Shown here one piece after another: positions 11,742-22,779 of a stretch of DNA of 64,000 bases. Below the pieces are notes generated by a model. The model had not been told where the DNA came from, made no database searches, and saw only the letters and a list, made by a program, of their open reading frames with translations. Every line of letters begins with the position of its first letter. Position 1 is the first letter of the stretch. The DNA lies in contig JBBBDQ010001122.1 in the NCBI GenBank assembly GCA_037127315.1, positions 7,872,501 to 7,936,500 on the forward strand, given 5' to 3'. Made by a program: the position numbers and the translations under genes. Source of the DNA: Ascarosepion bandense. Taxonomy: Eukaryota; Mollusca; Cephalopoda; Sepiida; Sepiidae.

Positions 11742-12330
11742 ACCAGCATAATCCATACCTATTCATCTATTATCCGTCCCTGAATTGAATACTGCTGCCA
11801 TACTTGGTCGGGTGCTCCTGTAACCCACCTAGGGGTCCTTGACAAAATTCAACTGAGAATCTGCAATGTGATCGATCCCGACTTGGCTGCTCGACTCCAG
11901 CCACTTTCTCAACTACTGGATGTGATTTCCTCTGTCTGTTCTATAAATATTTCATGGCTTCTGCTCCGACGAACTGAAGTCACTGGTGCCCCTGCCACAA
12001 GTATTTACTCATGCAACCAGACTGGCAACTGGGTCTCACCCATTCACAGTTAGATCAACCAAATGCAGACGACAATTCTACTCCTGCAGCTTCTTTTCTC
12101 GCACTTCCTGCCAGTGGAACTCCGTTCCATATTCTTGTTTTCCTGACGCCTACAACCTCCAGGAATCTAAATGCAATGTCAATACCCATCTCTTAACAAC
12201 TTGATTCTAGTTCTTTCTACATCACCTGTATATCTTTTCCTTTCTCTCTACCTTTGCAACTGTTATCATATCTGTTTTCTCATCCTTCTCTTGGTCCTTT
12301 CTTTGAAACCTTCTGTAACTGTATTAATAT
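11742..12330 (+). pseudogene. CR1/Jockey-like LINE 3' fragment
   Basis: Encodes a decayed version of the C-terminal region seen in better copies: a CCH(T/I)W-like stretch, VLDKIQ-RICNVID-DLAARLQPLS, then RTSCQWNSVPYSCFPD and YNLQESKCNVN. Frame changes break it. It is followed by a pyrimidine-rich 3' untranslated region. The element continues after the GATA array at 12318-12806: the terminal signature gcattgcttggggtgaaacgatta lies at 12850-12876. Confidence 0.82.
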
Positions 12331-12607
12331 CTATATATCTGAGTCTATTAATAGACTCTGATAGATAGAAACAGATATTAATAGCCTCTGATAGATAGAT
12401 AGATAGATAGATAGATATTAATAGCCTTTGATAGATAGATAGATATTAATAGCCTTTGATAGATAGATAGATATTAATAGCCTTTGATAGATAGATAGAT
12501 ATTAATAGCCTTTGATAGATAGATATTAATAGCCTTTGATAGATAGATAGATATTAATAGCCTTTGATAGATAGATAGATATTAATAGCCTTTGATAGAT
12601 AGATATT

Positions 12608-12643
<36 letters not shown>

Positions 12644-12669
12644 GAGATAGATAGATATTAATAGCCTCT

Positions 12670-12719
<50 letters not shown>

Positions 12720-12725
12720 GCCTCT

Positions 12726-12789
<64 letters not shown>

Positions 12790-12806
12790 TTAATAGCCTC
12801 TGATAT
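12318..12806. repeat. GATA microsatellite array with attaatagcc cassettes
   Basis: Runs of (GATA)n are separated by gatattaatagcctttgat or gcctctgat. This is the reverse complement in type of the TATC arrays at 1-2018 and 7736-9990, with a different cassette. It sits exactly between the 3' untranslated region of a CR1-like LINE and that LINE's terminal signature. Confidence 0.96.
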
Positions 12807-12825
12807 ATATAGTGTGTATCAATCT

Positions 12826-12880
12826 TTTTCTCTTATGCAGCCCTCTGTGCATTGCTTGGGGTGAAACGATTAAAAAATAG
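12826..12880 (+). mobile_element. CR1-like LINE 3' terminus
   Basis: The stretch ttttctcttatgcagccc, ctgtgcattgcttggggtg and aaacgattaaaaaa is the end signature shared by the CR1-like copies at 14456, 38322, 42475 and 49640. It is separated from its own body by the GATA array. Confidence 0.8.
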
Positions 12881-13785
12881 TTGAGATGAAACACCCAGTC
12901 ATAGTATGTCAGCTTAGAACACGTAAAAATAAGATGGATATTAAATTTATTTTATTTTCGCTACTTTTAAGCGCCACTATTCAAAATACAACTGGAATAA
13001 CATATCCGAAAGCAGCAACGTTGCCATGGTGATGGATTGTTTTAGTTGTTTTGAAAATGCTTATCTAAAGTATGGAAACGTCATCGCGATAATTTTCACA
13101 TATTCTTTTTATAAGAATTCACAAAAACAGTATATATGTGGAAAACCGGAAATCAAAATAGCTACATTTGAAAGAAATCGGAGAAAGAGAAAAAGGGAGA
13201 AACGGTAAATTAAAAACAATTAAGAATGAGAATATAATGAAAAAGGAAAACGATGAAAAAGACAAATAGCCACGATACACATTCAACTGGTGCAAGTTCT
13301 TTTTCATAGTGTGTGTGTGCGCACAGCTTGGCGAAGGTGTGCGAACGTAGACACAAAAGCACAATTAAAAAAAACTTGCAACAATGGAAAATTAATATAA
13401 AAAAGAAAAATCGAGAAATATAAGAAGTCAGTTGCTGATAACCCTGATGAGTGGACTGAGTAAATCCTAAGGACTTGCTGAAATAGCTATTCTCCAAATT
13501 AAATAAAGTAAATTTATACGTGGAATAAATATTTGCTCTATAAATAAAATTTACATTGAACTCTCTGTTAGATCAGTTTTAAGATTTAATCTAACGTTAC
13601 TAGGACTGTTATGGGATCTACCTTTTTTGGACTATAATGAACTCTTCCTATTATTATGAATTAACCGGGAGATGATACCTCTCGGGGTGGAGTGGAGTTG
13701 AGTTGAGTTGAGTCACCTCTGTCTAATACTTGACAGTCCGACTGACGTATAACACTCTTTGTATTTGTTCTCTCGTTAAATATAT
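12881..13785. other. No recognised gene
   Basis: AT-rich sequence with several A-rich runs and short frames. The only local structure is a short gagttgagttgagttgag run near 13695-13713. No coding motif or known repeat match was found. Confidence 0.45.
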
Positions 13786-13969
13786 ACGCTTCACTCACAC
13801 TCCACCCACATCTATTGAACAGGTAAAGAGGCTCATCCCTTGTTTCCTGTTTAGGATGTGGTTTCCGGTTTTTCTCTTTTCCAATCTTTTCACTCCTACG
13901 TAGCCCCCTGCGCATCAGTGGTGTTTTCAGCTTGATTGGGGTGATATGACTAAAAAAAAAATAATACCT
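13786..13969 (+). mobile_element. CR1-tailed SINE (truncated 5' end)
   Basis: Copy of the short element best seen at 26710 and 31696: cactccacccacatctattgaac, ccttgtttcctgtttaggatg, ggtttccgg, then gtagccccctgcgcatcagtgg, ttggggtgatatg and poly(A). The 3' 60 bases match the CR1-like LINE terminus. The proximal 35-40 bases with the tRNA-like B-box candidate are missing. Confidence 0.85.
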
Positions 13970-14054
13970 GAGTTTGTGTTTTTCTTCCGGACTTATCTTG
14001 GGTCCACAACAAGGACCCATTGATATTATTTTACAATCGGATTTATTACAACTC

Positions 14055-14451
<397 letters not shown>

Positions 14452-14854
14452 CATAGCTCACTGATAACCCCCATATAACAATTTCCTCGAGCCACAAGAT
14501 TAGCAACTAGGTCCCACTCTTTTACTGTAAAGCCAATAAGTTGTAAATACAAATTCTACTCCAGCGGTTTCTTTTCTCGCACTTCCCGCCTGTGGAATTA
14601 TCTTCCACATACTTGCTTTCCTGACAGTTACAATCTCCAAGAATTTAAATGTAAAGTCAATAGTCATCTCTTGTCACCCTAACTTACACCCCCTCTCTCA
14701 TGCTTTTCTACATCCACCCCACTCTCATCAGTACACTCTCCTCTCTCCTACTCTCTTCCTGACACCCCCTGCAATCTCTCATTTTTCACAACATTTCTCC
14801 AATGTAAGCCCCTGCACAGCAGTGGCAGTAAAATGCCTTGCTTGGGGTGACACG

Positions 14855-14861
<7 letters not shown>
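14452..14861 (+). pseudogene. CR1-like LINE 3' fragment
   Basis: Begins with the coding remnant for [20 protein letters not shown] sequence (agccacaagattagcaac) and the LWNyLPhtCFPDsYNLQEFKC region, then a C/T-rich 3' untranslated region. It ends gtaagcccctgcacag and gccttgcttggggtgacac. It is severely 5' truncated and immediately followed by (TA)n. Confidence 0.85.

Positions 14862-14906
<45 letters not shown>
14858..14906. repeat. (TA)n microsatellite
   Basis: About 47 bases of TA directly abutting the CR1-like 3' terminus. Confidence 0.95.
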
Positions 14907-15188
14907 TTAAAATAATAACTAAATAGACTCTGTAAGTATTTAGGTTGTAAATTTATACTAAGATAAACCTTTAGAAAAACCACTACCAAACAGAACCTAA
15001 TTCCGTTACAATCCGGTGCACTAAGGCGTCGGATAAAAGGGGAGAAAAAAAAGAAATCCGCGGAATAAGGACAAGACATACGATACTCCGCAGTAAAGAA
15101 AAAAAAACCCCAAACGGAACCAACCACAAGAAAAAGAAAAAGTGCTCGATACAAAGTACAAACGATATGCAAAAGTAGAGCAAAGACA

Positions 15189-15292
15189 CACAAAGAATCT
15201 CAAGCTAGCCAAAACCTACCGCGGTTTCACACTACGGCTCGTCAGGGCCGTAGTGTGAAACCGCGGTAGGTTTTGGCTAGCTTGAGATTCTT

Positions 15293-15296
<4 letters not shown>
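15189..15296. repeat. Perfect 50-bp inverted repeat with 8-base loop
   Basis: Positions 15189-15238 are an exact reverse complement of 15247-15296, with tcgtcagg between them. The arms include aacctaccgcggtttcacac. The left arm is preceded by A-rich unique-looking sequence and the right arm runs into (TA)n(TG)n. With no mismatch in 50 bases the palindrome is either very recent or an artefact of assembly or library folding. Confidence 0.95.

Positions 15297-15382
<86 letters not shown>
15297..15382. repeat. Compound (TA)n(TG)n microsatellite
   Basis: About 43 bases of TA followed by about 42 bases of TG, leading into a PLE terminal repeat. Confidence 0.96.
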
Positions 15383-15384
<2 letters not shown>

Positions 15385-15720
15385 TGTATCGAGGCAGCAA
15401 ATAATTTTCTAAACATATACTGTTTAATATAAGAGACATATGCTAGTTGGTTTAATGAATGTATATTATGTTTAATCATGAGCCGTTCTAAACGTCGTAT
15501 TTTGGCTTTAATTTCAGTTGAAAATAAAAACAAAAATTCTCCAACATTTGGATCATTTAATGCTGTAACTTAAATTTAGTGTAACTTAAATTTAGTGATT
15601 AATAATAATGATTATGAATCATTATTTAATCATTATTACCATAACGATTAAACATAATTGACATTCATTAAACCAACTAGCATATGTCTCTGATATTTAA
15701 CAGTATATGTTTAGAAAATA
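15383..15720. mobile_element. PLE terminal repeat in fold-back arrangement
   Basis: On the minus strand 15383-15540 encodes the conserved peptide FSTEIKAKIRRLERLMIKHN, found in four other copies, and ends at tcgaggcagcaaat. About 100 bases downstream the segment 15647-15719 is the inverse of 15403-15479 (attttctaaacatatact...gtttaatc). Such fold-back organisation of terminal repeats is known for Penelope-like elements. The peptide probably belongs to the N-terminal part of the PLE protein; that is inference. Confidence 0.72.
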
Positions 15721-15722
15721 TA

Positions 15723-16198
15723 TATATATATATATAATGTGACTGTATAAAAGTAGAATACAATACACTTGTTTATCCATCATTTCCAGGAGAAATAAAA
15801 GTTTATTGTTTAATGCAAACATTTTGACTCCCAAAATAAAATTATAAAGTGAATGTCCGCAATATGAGTTTGAACAAATATATTTAGGTTTTCAAACAGG
15901 CATACACGCACATCCATTTGTCTTAATAGATATGTTGCGAGAGTCGTGAGTCGGTAGGTAGATAAGTTTATAGCTTGGATCTAGATTAACTGATCAAGTG
16001 ACCTGGGACATAATTGTTGTTGTATTTAAGATAAGCTTATTTGGATCAACGATAATCAGTTGCAACTAATTTGTGTTATATATGATGTTTGCCTGCTATT
16101 TATGGTTGGTGGGTGGGGATGAGGCTGTATTGTATATGAAGTGAAGGCCTTTATTGTTTGGTCCATTTAGGCCTGACCATTAATATAATATAAAATTA
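15723..16198. other. No recognised gene
   Basis: AT-rich sequence with a short TA tract at the left edge. I see no repeat-family match or coding motif. Confidence 0.45.

Positions 16199-16234
<36 letters not shown>
16199..16234. repeat. (TATC)n microsatellite
   Basis: Nine TATC units followed by a short (GA)n run. Confidence 0.95.
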
Positions 16235-16235
<1 letters not shown>

Positions 16236-16348
16236 AAGAGAGAGAGAGAAAACTGGTTTCCTCGTACGACACTAATTTTGATTTGAAATCTAATGCAAAA
16301 TATATCCGATCATTTGATGAAAAGGTTTCAAATACTTATTACTAAAGC

Positions 16349-16381
<33 letters not shown>

Positions 16382-16384
<3 letters not shown>

Positions 16385-16771
16385 TACCGGCCATAATTAT
16401 TAGGCACCCCCGGTTTTTAAAAGAAATTAATTATGTATTTAATACTATTTTTGGTATTTATTGCCAAGTGGATAATTCTAAATGAAAACAGAATGGTTCT
16501 TTGTTATTATTACTTTGCAAAATTTTACAAGGCAGCCAGGAAGTTTTTGGTTTGGCCAGCCAATAAGAAGAGGAGACGAGCATGGGGAAGAGAGCACAAA
16601 AACTAGACACCAGAACAGTTCATTTGATGCACATGTTATTGTGCAGTATTAAAAAAAAACATTCTATTTTCATTTAGAATTATCCACATACCAATAAATA
16701 CTAAATATAGTATGAAATATATCATTTTCTTACAAAAAACTGGGGTGGCCTAATAATTATGGCCGGTAGTA
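16382..16771. mobile_element. Mariner-type MITE, 390 bp, in a TA tract
   Basis: Near-perfect terminal inverted repeats of about 29 bases begin actaccggccataattat at the left and reverse-complement to the same at the right end (16741-16770). The element lies in a TA microsatellite, consistent with TA target choice. Inner sequence has no frame. A second, right-truncated copy lies at 53690-53985 with the interior reversed. IS630-Tc1-mariner membership is inferred from TIR form and TA context. Confidence 0.85.
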
Positions 16772-16789
16772 TATATATATATATATTTT

Positions 16790-16880
16790 TCGTAATATTT
16801 TTATTGGAATTTATAATAAAAAGAGCTGTCGTATTTCGGTGCTATTTCTAGAATCTCATCAGACGATATAAGGTTGAAAG
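16790..16880 (-). mobile_element. Hammerhead-like retroelement end (decayed)
   Basis: On the minus strand tcgt-CTGATGA is followed by a weak hairpin (CTA/TAG core) and GAAATACGA, and tcgt can pair with acga. Stem III is absent and stem II has mismatches, so it is at most a relic of the hammerhead-like ends seen at 34222, 44521 and 47743. Confidence 0.35.
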
Positions 16881-17579
16881 AATCAGAAAACGTGTATACA
16901 AATTTAAACCAAATATTCACTTATTCTAATACGTTTGATAAATATACCTGCAAGAACTTAAGTCAACAATAGATAAAGGTATGGGGTTGGAGGGTAGATT
17001 AGGGAATTTGAGAGTTCCCTACAAAGTTAGAAATTTAAGCGATGGATACGGGAATGGGGTTAGAGGGAGGTGAGTGGTAGAAATTGAGAGGTTATGAAAA
17101 TCATAGAAGTTATATTTATAGTAGAAAATATAATTAGCTACACTTTAGGCTGTGTTGACAAGTGATCGTTAATACGTTTTGTATATTTAGCTGGGTTAAT
17201 TTAGAAAACTGGATAATTTGAAAATAATTCCTGCAAAGAGACAAAACAGCGCTCGTGTAAGGATTTACAGTTTCTAGCATTTTTTAATATTTTCCATTTT
17301 ACGACAGGAGCTTTTATTGACTTCTTTTAAATGCCAAAAGTATTTAGAGAGGGTTTTGCTATTTCTGTACTTGCTATTATTAGCGGATAAAATATATCGA
17401 TACTATCGAGATTTGAAGGTGTTCTTGGTGCTACCTATGTAAAATCTATTAACTGTAATGTGCACTCATTCGGATTTCGGCATTTGCATGTATTGGTATT
17501 GTTATCTTTTCTTATTTTAGGATGGTGTCATCATACTTAGACACAATAGTTTGGTTGTTATATTTGTATAAGTTTTTAT
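16881..17579. other. No recognised gene
   Basis: AT-rich interval upstream of a PLE endonuclease remnant. It may be decayed PLE sequence, but no GIY-YIG motif or other conserved residue string is readable. Confidence 0.35.
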
Positions 17580-17785
17580 ATGACACTACACTTGAACGAT
17601 AATTCTAACATTTTTAGGCATTTGAAACAACATGCCTTGCCACATACACAATTCCGGAAAACACTAGTTGAAAACACAGCTATACCGAAAGATGAAAATA
17701 ATAAACAAAAACTAAAAATTCTTGAAGCTATATACATAATACGGTTGAAACCTAACCTGAACAAGATAAACTATGAATCTCTAAA
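17580..17785 (+). pseudogene. PLE GIY-YIG endonuclease C-terminal remnant
   Basis: The frame contains IFRHLKQHAL, FRKTLVENTAI and then KLKILEAIYIIRLKPNLNKI, the usual end of Penelope-like GIY-YIG endonuclease domains (K-ILEA-YI---P-LN-I). The same end is encoded at 33613-33717. No intact RT or catalytic GIY-YIG segment lies upstream in the window, so this is a fragment. Confidence 0.7.
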
Positions 17786-18334
17786 AATATCTTAAGATGT
17801 CTATAATTAATAACAGAAGTCAGTGATTTATTCCAATCACATCTCATACTTAATATTTCTTATTTTTACTCTCGCTTGGTCATTTTTGACGTCATGAACT
17901 GTAATGCAACATTAGTTTCTAGCATCTTATATGCACGAGTTTGTTGTTGCTTGGAAATCTTCTATCTAAACAAAAACAGTTTGTCATTATGTTTGTCCTT
18001 GTTTATAATATATAATGTAATTGGACAAATTTAAAAATGGCTTATGAATTGGCGGTACTGCCTCTTCAATTTATAGTTGAAATAGCTCGATGTAATTTTA
18101 AGTACTATGCTAGCAGTTTTTATAACATGCTTTTTACTTGTGGAACATTCATCTGGGTTTTCGTTTACAGTGAAGATTGATACTAAAAAATTTAAATGCA
18201 ATGTCAATCGATATCTTCTGTCTTCTTAATTCTTGACCCTTTGTCGACGTTTATCATTATTAGTAGTTTTTCTCATATTATCTAACATTCCGTAACCCTT
18301 TGCATCGTAGTAACTTTATGTTCTTCCTTGGGAT

Positions 18335-18340
<6 letters not shown>
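17786..18340 (+). mobile_element. Mostly unassigned; CR1-like 3' relic at 18125-18320
   Basis: The first 340 bases hold nothing recognisable. Positions 18190-18240 retain tttaaatgcaatgtcaat, the codons of the KCNVNR motif at the C-terminus of the CR1-like LINE, followed by a pyrimidine-rich tail. It is strongly decayed. Confidence 0.4.
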
Positions 18341-18375
<35 letters not shown>

Positions 18376-18376
18376 T
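18341..18376. repeat. (TA)n microsatellite
   Basis: About 34 bases of TA, followed by ATT repeats that mark the 3' tail of the minus-strand LINE beside it. Confidence 0.95.
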
Positions 18377-20300
18377 ATTATTATTATTATGTCATTTTTC
18401 ATCATATGATCGCACTACCAACCAAGTCTTCGGGAAGACCTAAGGCACGTCGTGGTGTGTTGTTATGGCTCCATTTCATGTTTTTCTATCTCCCCTATCA
18501 TCCTTAGCGTTACATAAACAAAGTTCTCCTTAGTGTATGGGCTGTACTTAATAAGACAATTTTTGTATATATCTTAAGCTAGGGTTTGCAGGGATTCTTT
18601 CAATGTGTTGTTTTGTTCCATTTTTTTATCATTCCAAGTGACCAAGTGACTGGCACGACTCTTGTTTTCAATTTCCACATTTTTTCTATTTCAATTTCCA
18701 GGTCTTTATATTTTAACAGTTTTTCGAATTCCTTGGTTGCTATGTTACAATCTGCTGGACAAGCCATATCAATTAATAGACAAGTTTTCTCCTTCTGGTT
18801 TTTAACAATAATGTCCAGCCTATTTGCTTCAATTTTTCTGTAACCGGTGCTGGGTGAGGTTCATACCAGTTTTTGTTTATAGATTTTCCATAGTGTTTGA
18901 ACATTGTCCAATGTAAATATTGCCCTACTCTATCATGACGATTTTTATATTCATTTGGGGCAAGTACAGAACAACCTGAGATTAGTTGGTTTATTGTTTA
19001 TTGGTGTTTATCACAGAATTTGCATTTTGGATCCACGTTATTATGTATAATATTTGCCTGAAAGTTTCTAGTGAAAAGACTTTGGTCTTGCGCTGCAAGA
19101 ATAAAGCCTTCAGTCTCAGACTTTAATCCAGATGCACGTAACCATCGATGAGTATTAACTTTATCAACATTGGATTTATTGGCACGTTCTGGATATTGGC
19201 CATGCAGAGGTTTGTCTTGCCAGCGTTGTTTCATCTTTGGTTTTCATTTTCATATTTTTTGCCGCAATAGTTGGTTCTTGGCTTCTGTTTTGCTTTTCTA
19301 CAGAATCTACTAACTGCAAATCTTGTTTGTATTTACTGCCTTCTTTTATTATTCAATATTTTTTCTTTCTTTCTTCATGTTGCGTTACTAATTGTATCAG
19401 TCAGTCCTTTGTTGTTTCTATGTATGCTAGTAAGCCAATAGTTGTCTGGTATGATAATTTTAGCTGAATAAGACCTCTTCCACCTTCTTTACGGGGTATG
19501 TATAGGCGGTCTGTATCAGCCTTTGGATGATGCATCTTATGCTTAGAAAGAAGCTATCTTGTTTTAGAATCCATTCGCCTAATGTCATTTAGAGTCCTGT
19601 TTAAGATGTTGAAACTATATTGGACAACTGGGATTGCAAGGCCATAATTCTGTTCTGAGAATTCAATTCAGTTTTTAATATCAGTCGTAGCCTTCTATAG
19701 TACTCTTTACGCACTATTTCTTTCACTTTTTTATGGTGAATTTTTTCACTCTCATTTACACCTAGGTATCTATAAGCTTCCTCTGGCTTTAATTCTTTTA
19801 TTGTTACAGCAGGGTCTAAGCTAATTAAGGATGTTTGTTGTAGTGATCTACGTAAAACTGTAGCTTTAGCACATTCATTCAAATTAAATTTCATTCCAAT
19901 GTCTTCGCTGAAGCATTTTACAGTTTGCAGAAGACCTTCCAGCTCGTTATCATTCTTAGCAAACAGCTTTAAGTCATCCATGTAAAATAGATGGCTTATT
20001 TTCTTTTGGACTATTTTATAACCACATTCTTTCTTGTTAAGTTGACTGGTTATTGCTATTAGTGATATGCAAAATAGTAAGAGAGACAAAGAGTCACCTT
20101 GAAATATGCCTCTGTTGATGTTTATTTCACCAGACTTGTAGGTTCCATTTATATGATTGAGGTAAAGGGTTGTTTTCCATATCGACATGCATTGTTTGAT
20201 GAAATTGATGATGACGGGTGATATCTTGTATATATTTAAAGTCTTTAAAATCCAGTAATGTGGCACACAATCGAATACCGTACGAGAATCTATTCAGGCA
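18377..20300 (-). pseudogene. R2-like non-LTR retrotransposon, 3' 1.9 kb
   Basis: From 20266 the minus strand encodes RT motifs: NINRGIFQGDSLSLLLFC (fingers/palm) and the active site HLFYMDDLKLFAKN (YMDD), with SEDIGMKFNLNECAKA following. After frameshifts, LLSKHKMHHPKADTDRLYIP and EGGRGLIQL (about 19440-19560), THRWLRASGLKSETEGFI and the zinc-binding start CKFCDKH (18998-19234) follow in family order. Then comes KMWKLKTRVVPV (about 18650). The LINE tail is (ATT)n. The order RT, thumb, C-terminal CCHC fits R2/NeSL-type elements; the exact clade is uncertain. Frames are broken and it is inactive. Confidence 0.85.
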
Positions 20301-20717
20301 GTACTAAGATTTTTCTTTGTATTATAGCAGTTTTCCAGGATCATTATTTACATTATTTGCACTCGAACTTTTTTCCTAATCGTTGTTGTTATTATCTCAA
20401 CAATTCAAACATTGTAACTTCTGGCCATTGACAGATGTCTATCGATACGAGTATCTTTACCAAGAAATGGAACTTAACATCAACATTTTCAAAACAGAAA
20501 TTAGAGATCTGGAATTTGAATGAATGATGGTGTATACTTTCAGATAATCATAAAAATTCATTATATGCAATTGGTAAATACTAAACACTTCAATACTAAA
20601 CACTTGCAATTATATGCAATTGGTAAATACTAAACACTTCAAATCCCTTGGTGTATGGATCGGCTTTGACAAATTTATTGTAGCAGATAAAAGGTTTACC
20701 TCATAATAGGCTGCGTT
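20301..20717 (+). pseudogene. LINE RT-tail scrap in otherwise unassigned sequence
   Basis: Most of this interval shows nothing. At 20620-20705 the plus strand reads SKHFKSLGVWIGFDKF, a LINE 'YLGV-I' motif, preceded by a local direct duplication of gcaattggtaaatactaaac (about 20570 and 20617). Related scraps lie at 21985-22080 and 22780-22880. Confidence 0.4.
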
Positions 20718-20719
20718 AC

Positions 20720-20832
20720 AGGTCAGTCAGTTATTTGCAATACCTGATACACACTATGGGCGATCATGTCTCGAAATAGACATGAATGACTGGGCAGAAG
20801 ATTATCCCGCAGTAGGTTGCCATTGCTTTCTG
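20720..20832 (-). mobile_element. SINE 3' fragment
   Basis: Reverse copy of the main SINE 3' end: gtcagttatttgc, gggcgatcatgtctcg, agattatcccgcagtagg and cattgctttctg. Everything upstream of the caga-aagcaatgg point is missing; the neighbour is CR1-like sequence. Confidence 0.85.
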
Positions 20833-21220
20833 ATTATTTAGAGGCAGAATACAGTAAATATCGATTGACATTGTATTTAATTTTTTTAATATCAAAGTTG
20901 GCTGTAAAACAAAAATCCGGGCGAGAGTTCCATTTGTAAGAAGTGCAAGAGAAGAAACTGTTAGCATAGGACTTACGGTTACATCTAGCCATTTTAATTG
21001 TAACATGATGAAACCTTACCGCCAGTTTTGGTGTTCGCTTGAATTCATAAAGACTTCGTACCAAAGTGGAAAGTTCATCAGAACAATTACCATGAAAGCA
21101 CAGGAAAGTTACATTACTCCGGTAGGAAAGTAACTTAAACCGACATGCCACATCAAGACCAATAACATTGCTGATTCATTGGATTTTATCAAGAATCTCT
21201 AAACATATTCCTTATATATA
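20833..21220 (-). pseudogene. CR1-like LINE C-terminal fragment
   Basis: The frame reads FLCFHGNCSDELSTLVRSLYEF, NSFFSCTSYKWNSRPDFCF and KYNVNRYLL, a diverged form of the LFYKYFHGFCSDEL...NSFFSRTSRLWNSLP...CKVNRHLL region. It is more divergent than the copies at 27976 or 56046, so it may be an older subfamily. Confidence 0.75.
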
Positions 21221-21226
21221 ATCAGA

Positions 21227-21945
21227 CTGAGATTTCACTCGCCTGATCGACTCAGTCGATTAAAAAATTAATTGGGCGATTAAAGCTAATTGCTTGATTC
21301 GACCACGGTCTATTAAAAACCTCACAATGAAATGTGTCCCTTCAAATAGGAATCAGATTTCCTTTATCTATTTTACAACCCAAAAGTATGCCATTGAAGA
21401 CACACAAGTTGCTTAGGATGACCTACAATGATATTGAACTCTTTGGTCTAATGCATGGCCGGTCAGTGTAAACATTCGTTTAATTAACGTTTCTAGACTG
21501 GAGCCACAATATCTCTGTCGCCCAGATTAAAGACGCTCACAGAGTTTTAGAAACTCATTTTGAAAAATATTATCCTTGACTCAACATCTATATTAACTCC
21601 TCGCTTACGAAAAGTAAAAACGAACATTTGCAAGAAAGAAAAAAATATGCATACTTCCTTTCAACCACAAACCGAAAAACAAATTATACAAGTAATTTTT
21701 TTTTATAGAAAATCGTCGAGAAATCGGATTTGTTATTTTTTTATCATCTATGTGATGGGGGTTGTAGTCAAACAGAAGAAAGAAACTACGAATTTAGGTA
21801 CCTCCACTCAACTGCCAAAAAACAAACAAACAAAAGCAGCATATCATGATATTAAATGGGCTCAAACTTAATAAAAACAAAATTTTATCATCAAACTGTT
21901 TATGCTATTATTAAGAGAAAACATCAAATTTTGTTTGAGTGGTGT
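21227..21945. repeat. Unnamed ~700-bp dispersed repeat, copy A
   Basis: Runs parallel to 45953-46655 over its full length with many small indels: cagatttcactcgcctgat, caaaagtatgcca, gtcgcccagattaaagacgc, ttattttttatcatctat and tcatcaaactgcttatgc blocks appear in the same order. Its frames are unconvincing and no terminal repeats were found. Confidence 0.8.
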
Positions 21946-21984
21946 TTTTTTTTTCATATTTCAAAGGCTGTATATAATTAGTAA

Positions 21985-22080
21985 ATACTAAACATTTTAA
22001 ATACCACGATGTCTGGATCAGTTTTAACAAATTTAGTATAGGCGATAAGGAATTTCAACATATAATAAGCAAAGCAGTTC
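21985..22080 (+). pseudogene. LINE RT-tail scrap
   Basis: Reads KHFKYHDVWISFNKFSIGDKEF-like with breaks, matching 22780-22880 (YLGVCISFNKFSIGDKEIEH) and 20620-20705. The YLGV-I-FN motif is characteristic of the palm-thumb region of CR1/Jockey-type RTs. Confidence 0.45.
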
Positions 22081-22352
22081 TAATACTATCGATGTGTAGG
22101 GAGTTACATAGGAGAAAAATGATGTAGAAAGAGGAACAAGTTATAAGGGGTGTCAGAAAATGGGTAAGAGAAGAATGAGAAAACTGATGAGAGTAGAATG
22201 AACGGAGAAAAAAAAATAAGAGAAAGGAACGCACGTCAGAGAGACAGATAACAACTGACTTTACATTTAAATTCTTGAAATGGAATTTCTGAAAATAAAA
22301 ATATTTTCTTCAAACTTATTTTAGTATTTGTCTATATTTCTAAGATGAGGTA

Positions 22353-22500
22353 GTATTTACACTGTTTACTTATTCGGACTATTGTCCTCATCTTTGTTGC
22401 CATTTGTACGACGTTTCGGCTATTGTACGCCCCGACTTTCTTCAGGTGATAGGAATTTCGAACAGAACCCTTTATTACAATCACTGGGGTATATGATCTT
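22353..22500 (-). mobile_element. tRNA-headed SINE family 2, tail portion
   Basis: The minus strand carries the family tail: acctgaagaaagtcgggg, cgtacaatagccgaaacgtc, gtacaaatggcaacaaag, atgaggacaatagtccg and aatactacctcatct. The tail is hammerhead/PLE-like in having CTGAAGA, a hairpin and GAAACGTC. The head is not recognisable in this copy. Confidence 0.6.
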
Positions 22501-22576
22501 CATTCCTTGCGTAGTAGTTCCTCTTCTGGTAATCATGAGTTATCTCCTAAACCTGTAATTTACTTGTTCACCACTT

Positions 22577-22725
22577 CTGTAGCCTTAAGGACACATGGTC
22601 CAATGGATATAGACGTTGGTTCCTGTGACTTCACCCAAAGAGTTGTGAGTTCACTACCACGTTGTACAAATGGCAATAAAGATGAGGACAGGAGTCCGAA
22701 TAATTTAAATACTGAAACCGAGATG
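22577..22725 (+). mobile_element. tRNA-headed SINE family 2, head with shortened tail
   Basis: A-box-like tggtccaatggatatag and B-box-like gttgtgagttcactacc are followed directly by gttgtacaaatggcaataaag and atgaggacaggagtccg. The CTGAAGA...GAAACG segment is deleted. It lies head-to-tail opposite the copy at 22353-22500. Confidence 0.6.
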
Positions 22726-22779
22726 CCGGATCAAGACCAATATCATTGCTGGTCCTTTAAGAATCTCTAAACATGTACA

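Noticed and set aside
22577..22725. Pair of inverted repeats at 22.35-22.73 kb as a DNA transposon
   Set aside because: The two sides are separate SINE family 2 pieces in opposite orientation with different deletions; no common outer termini.
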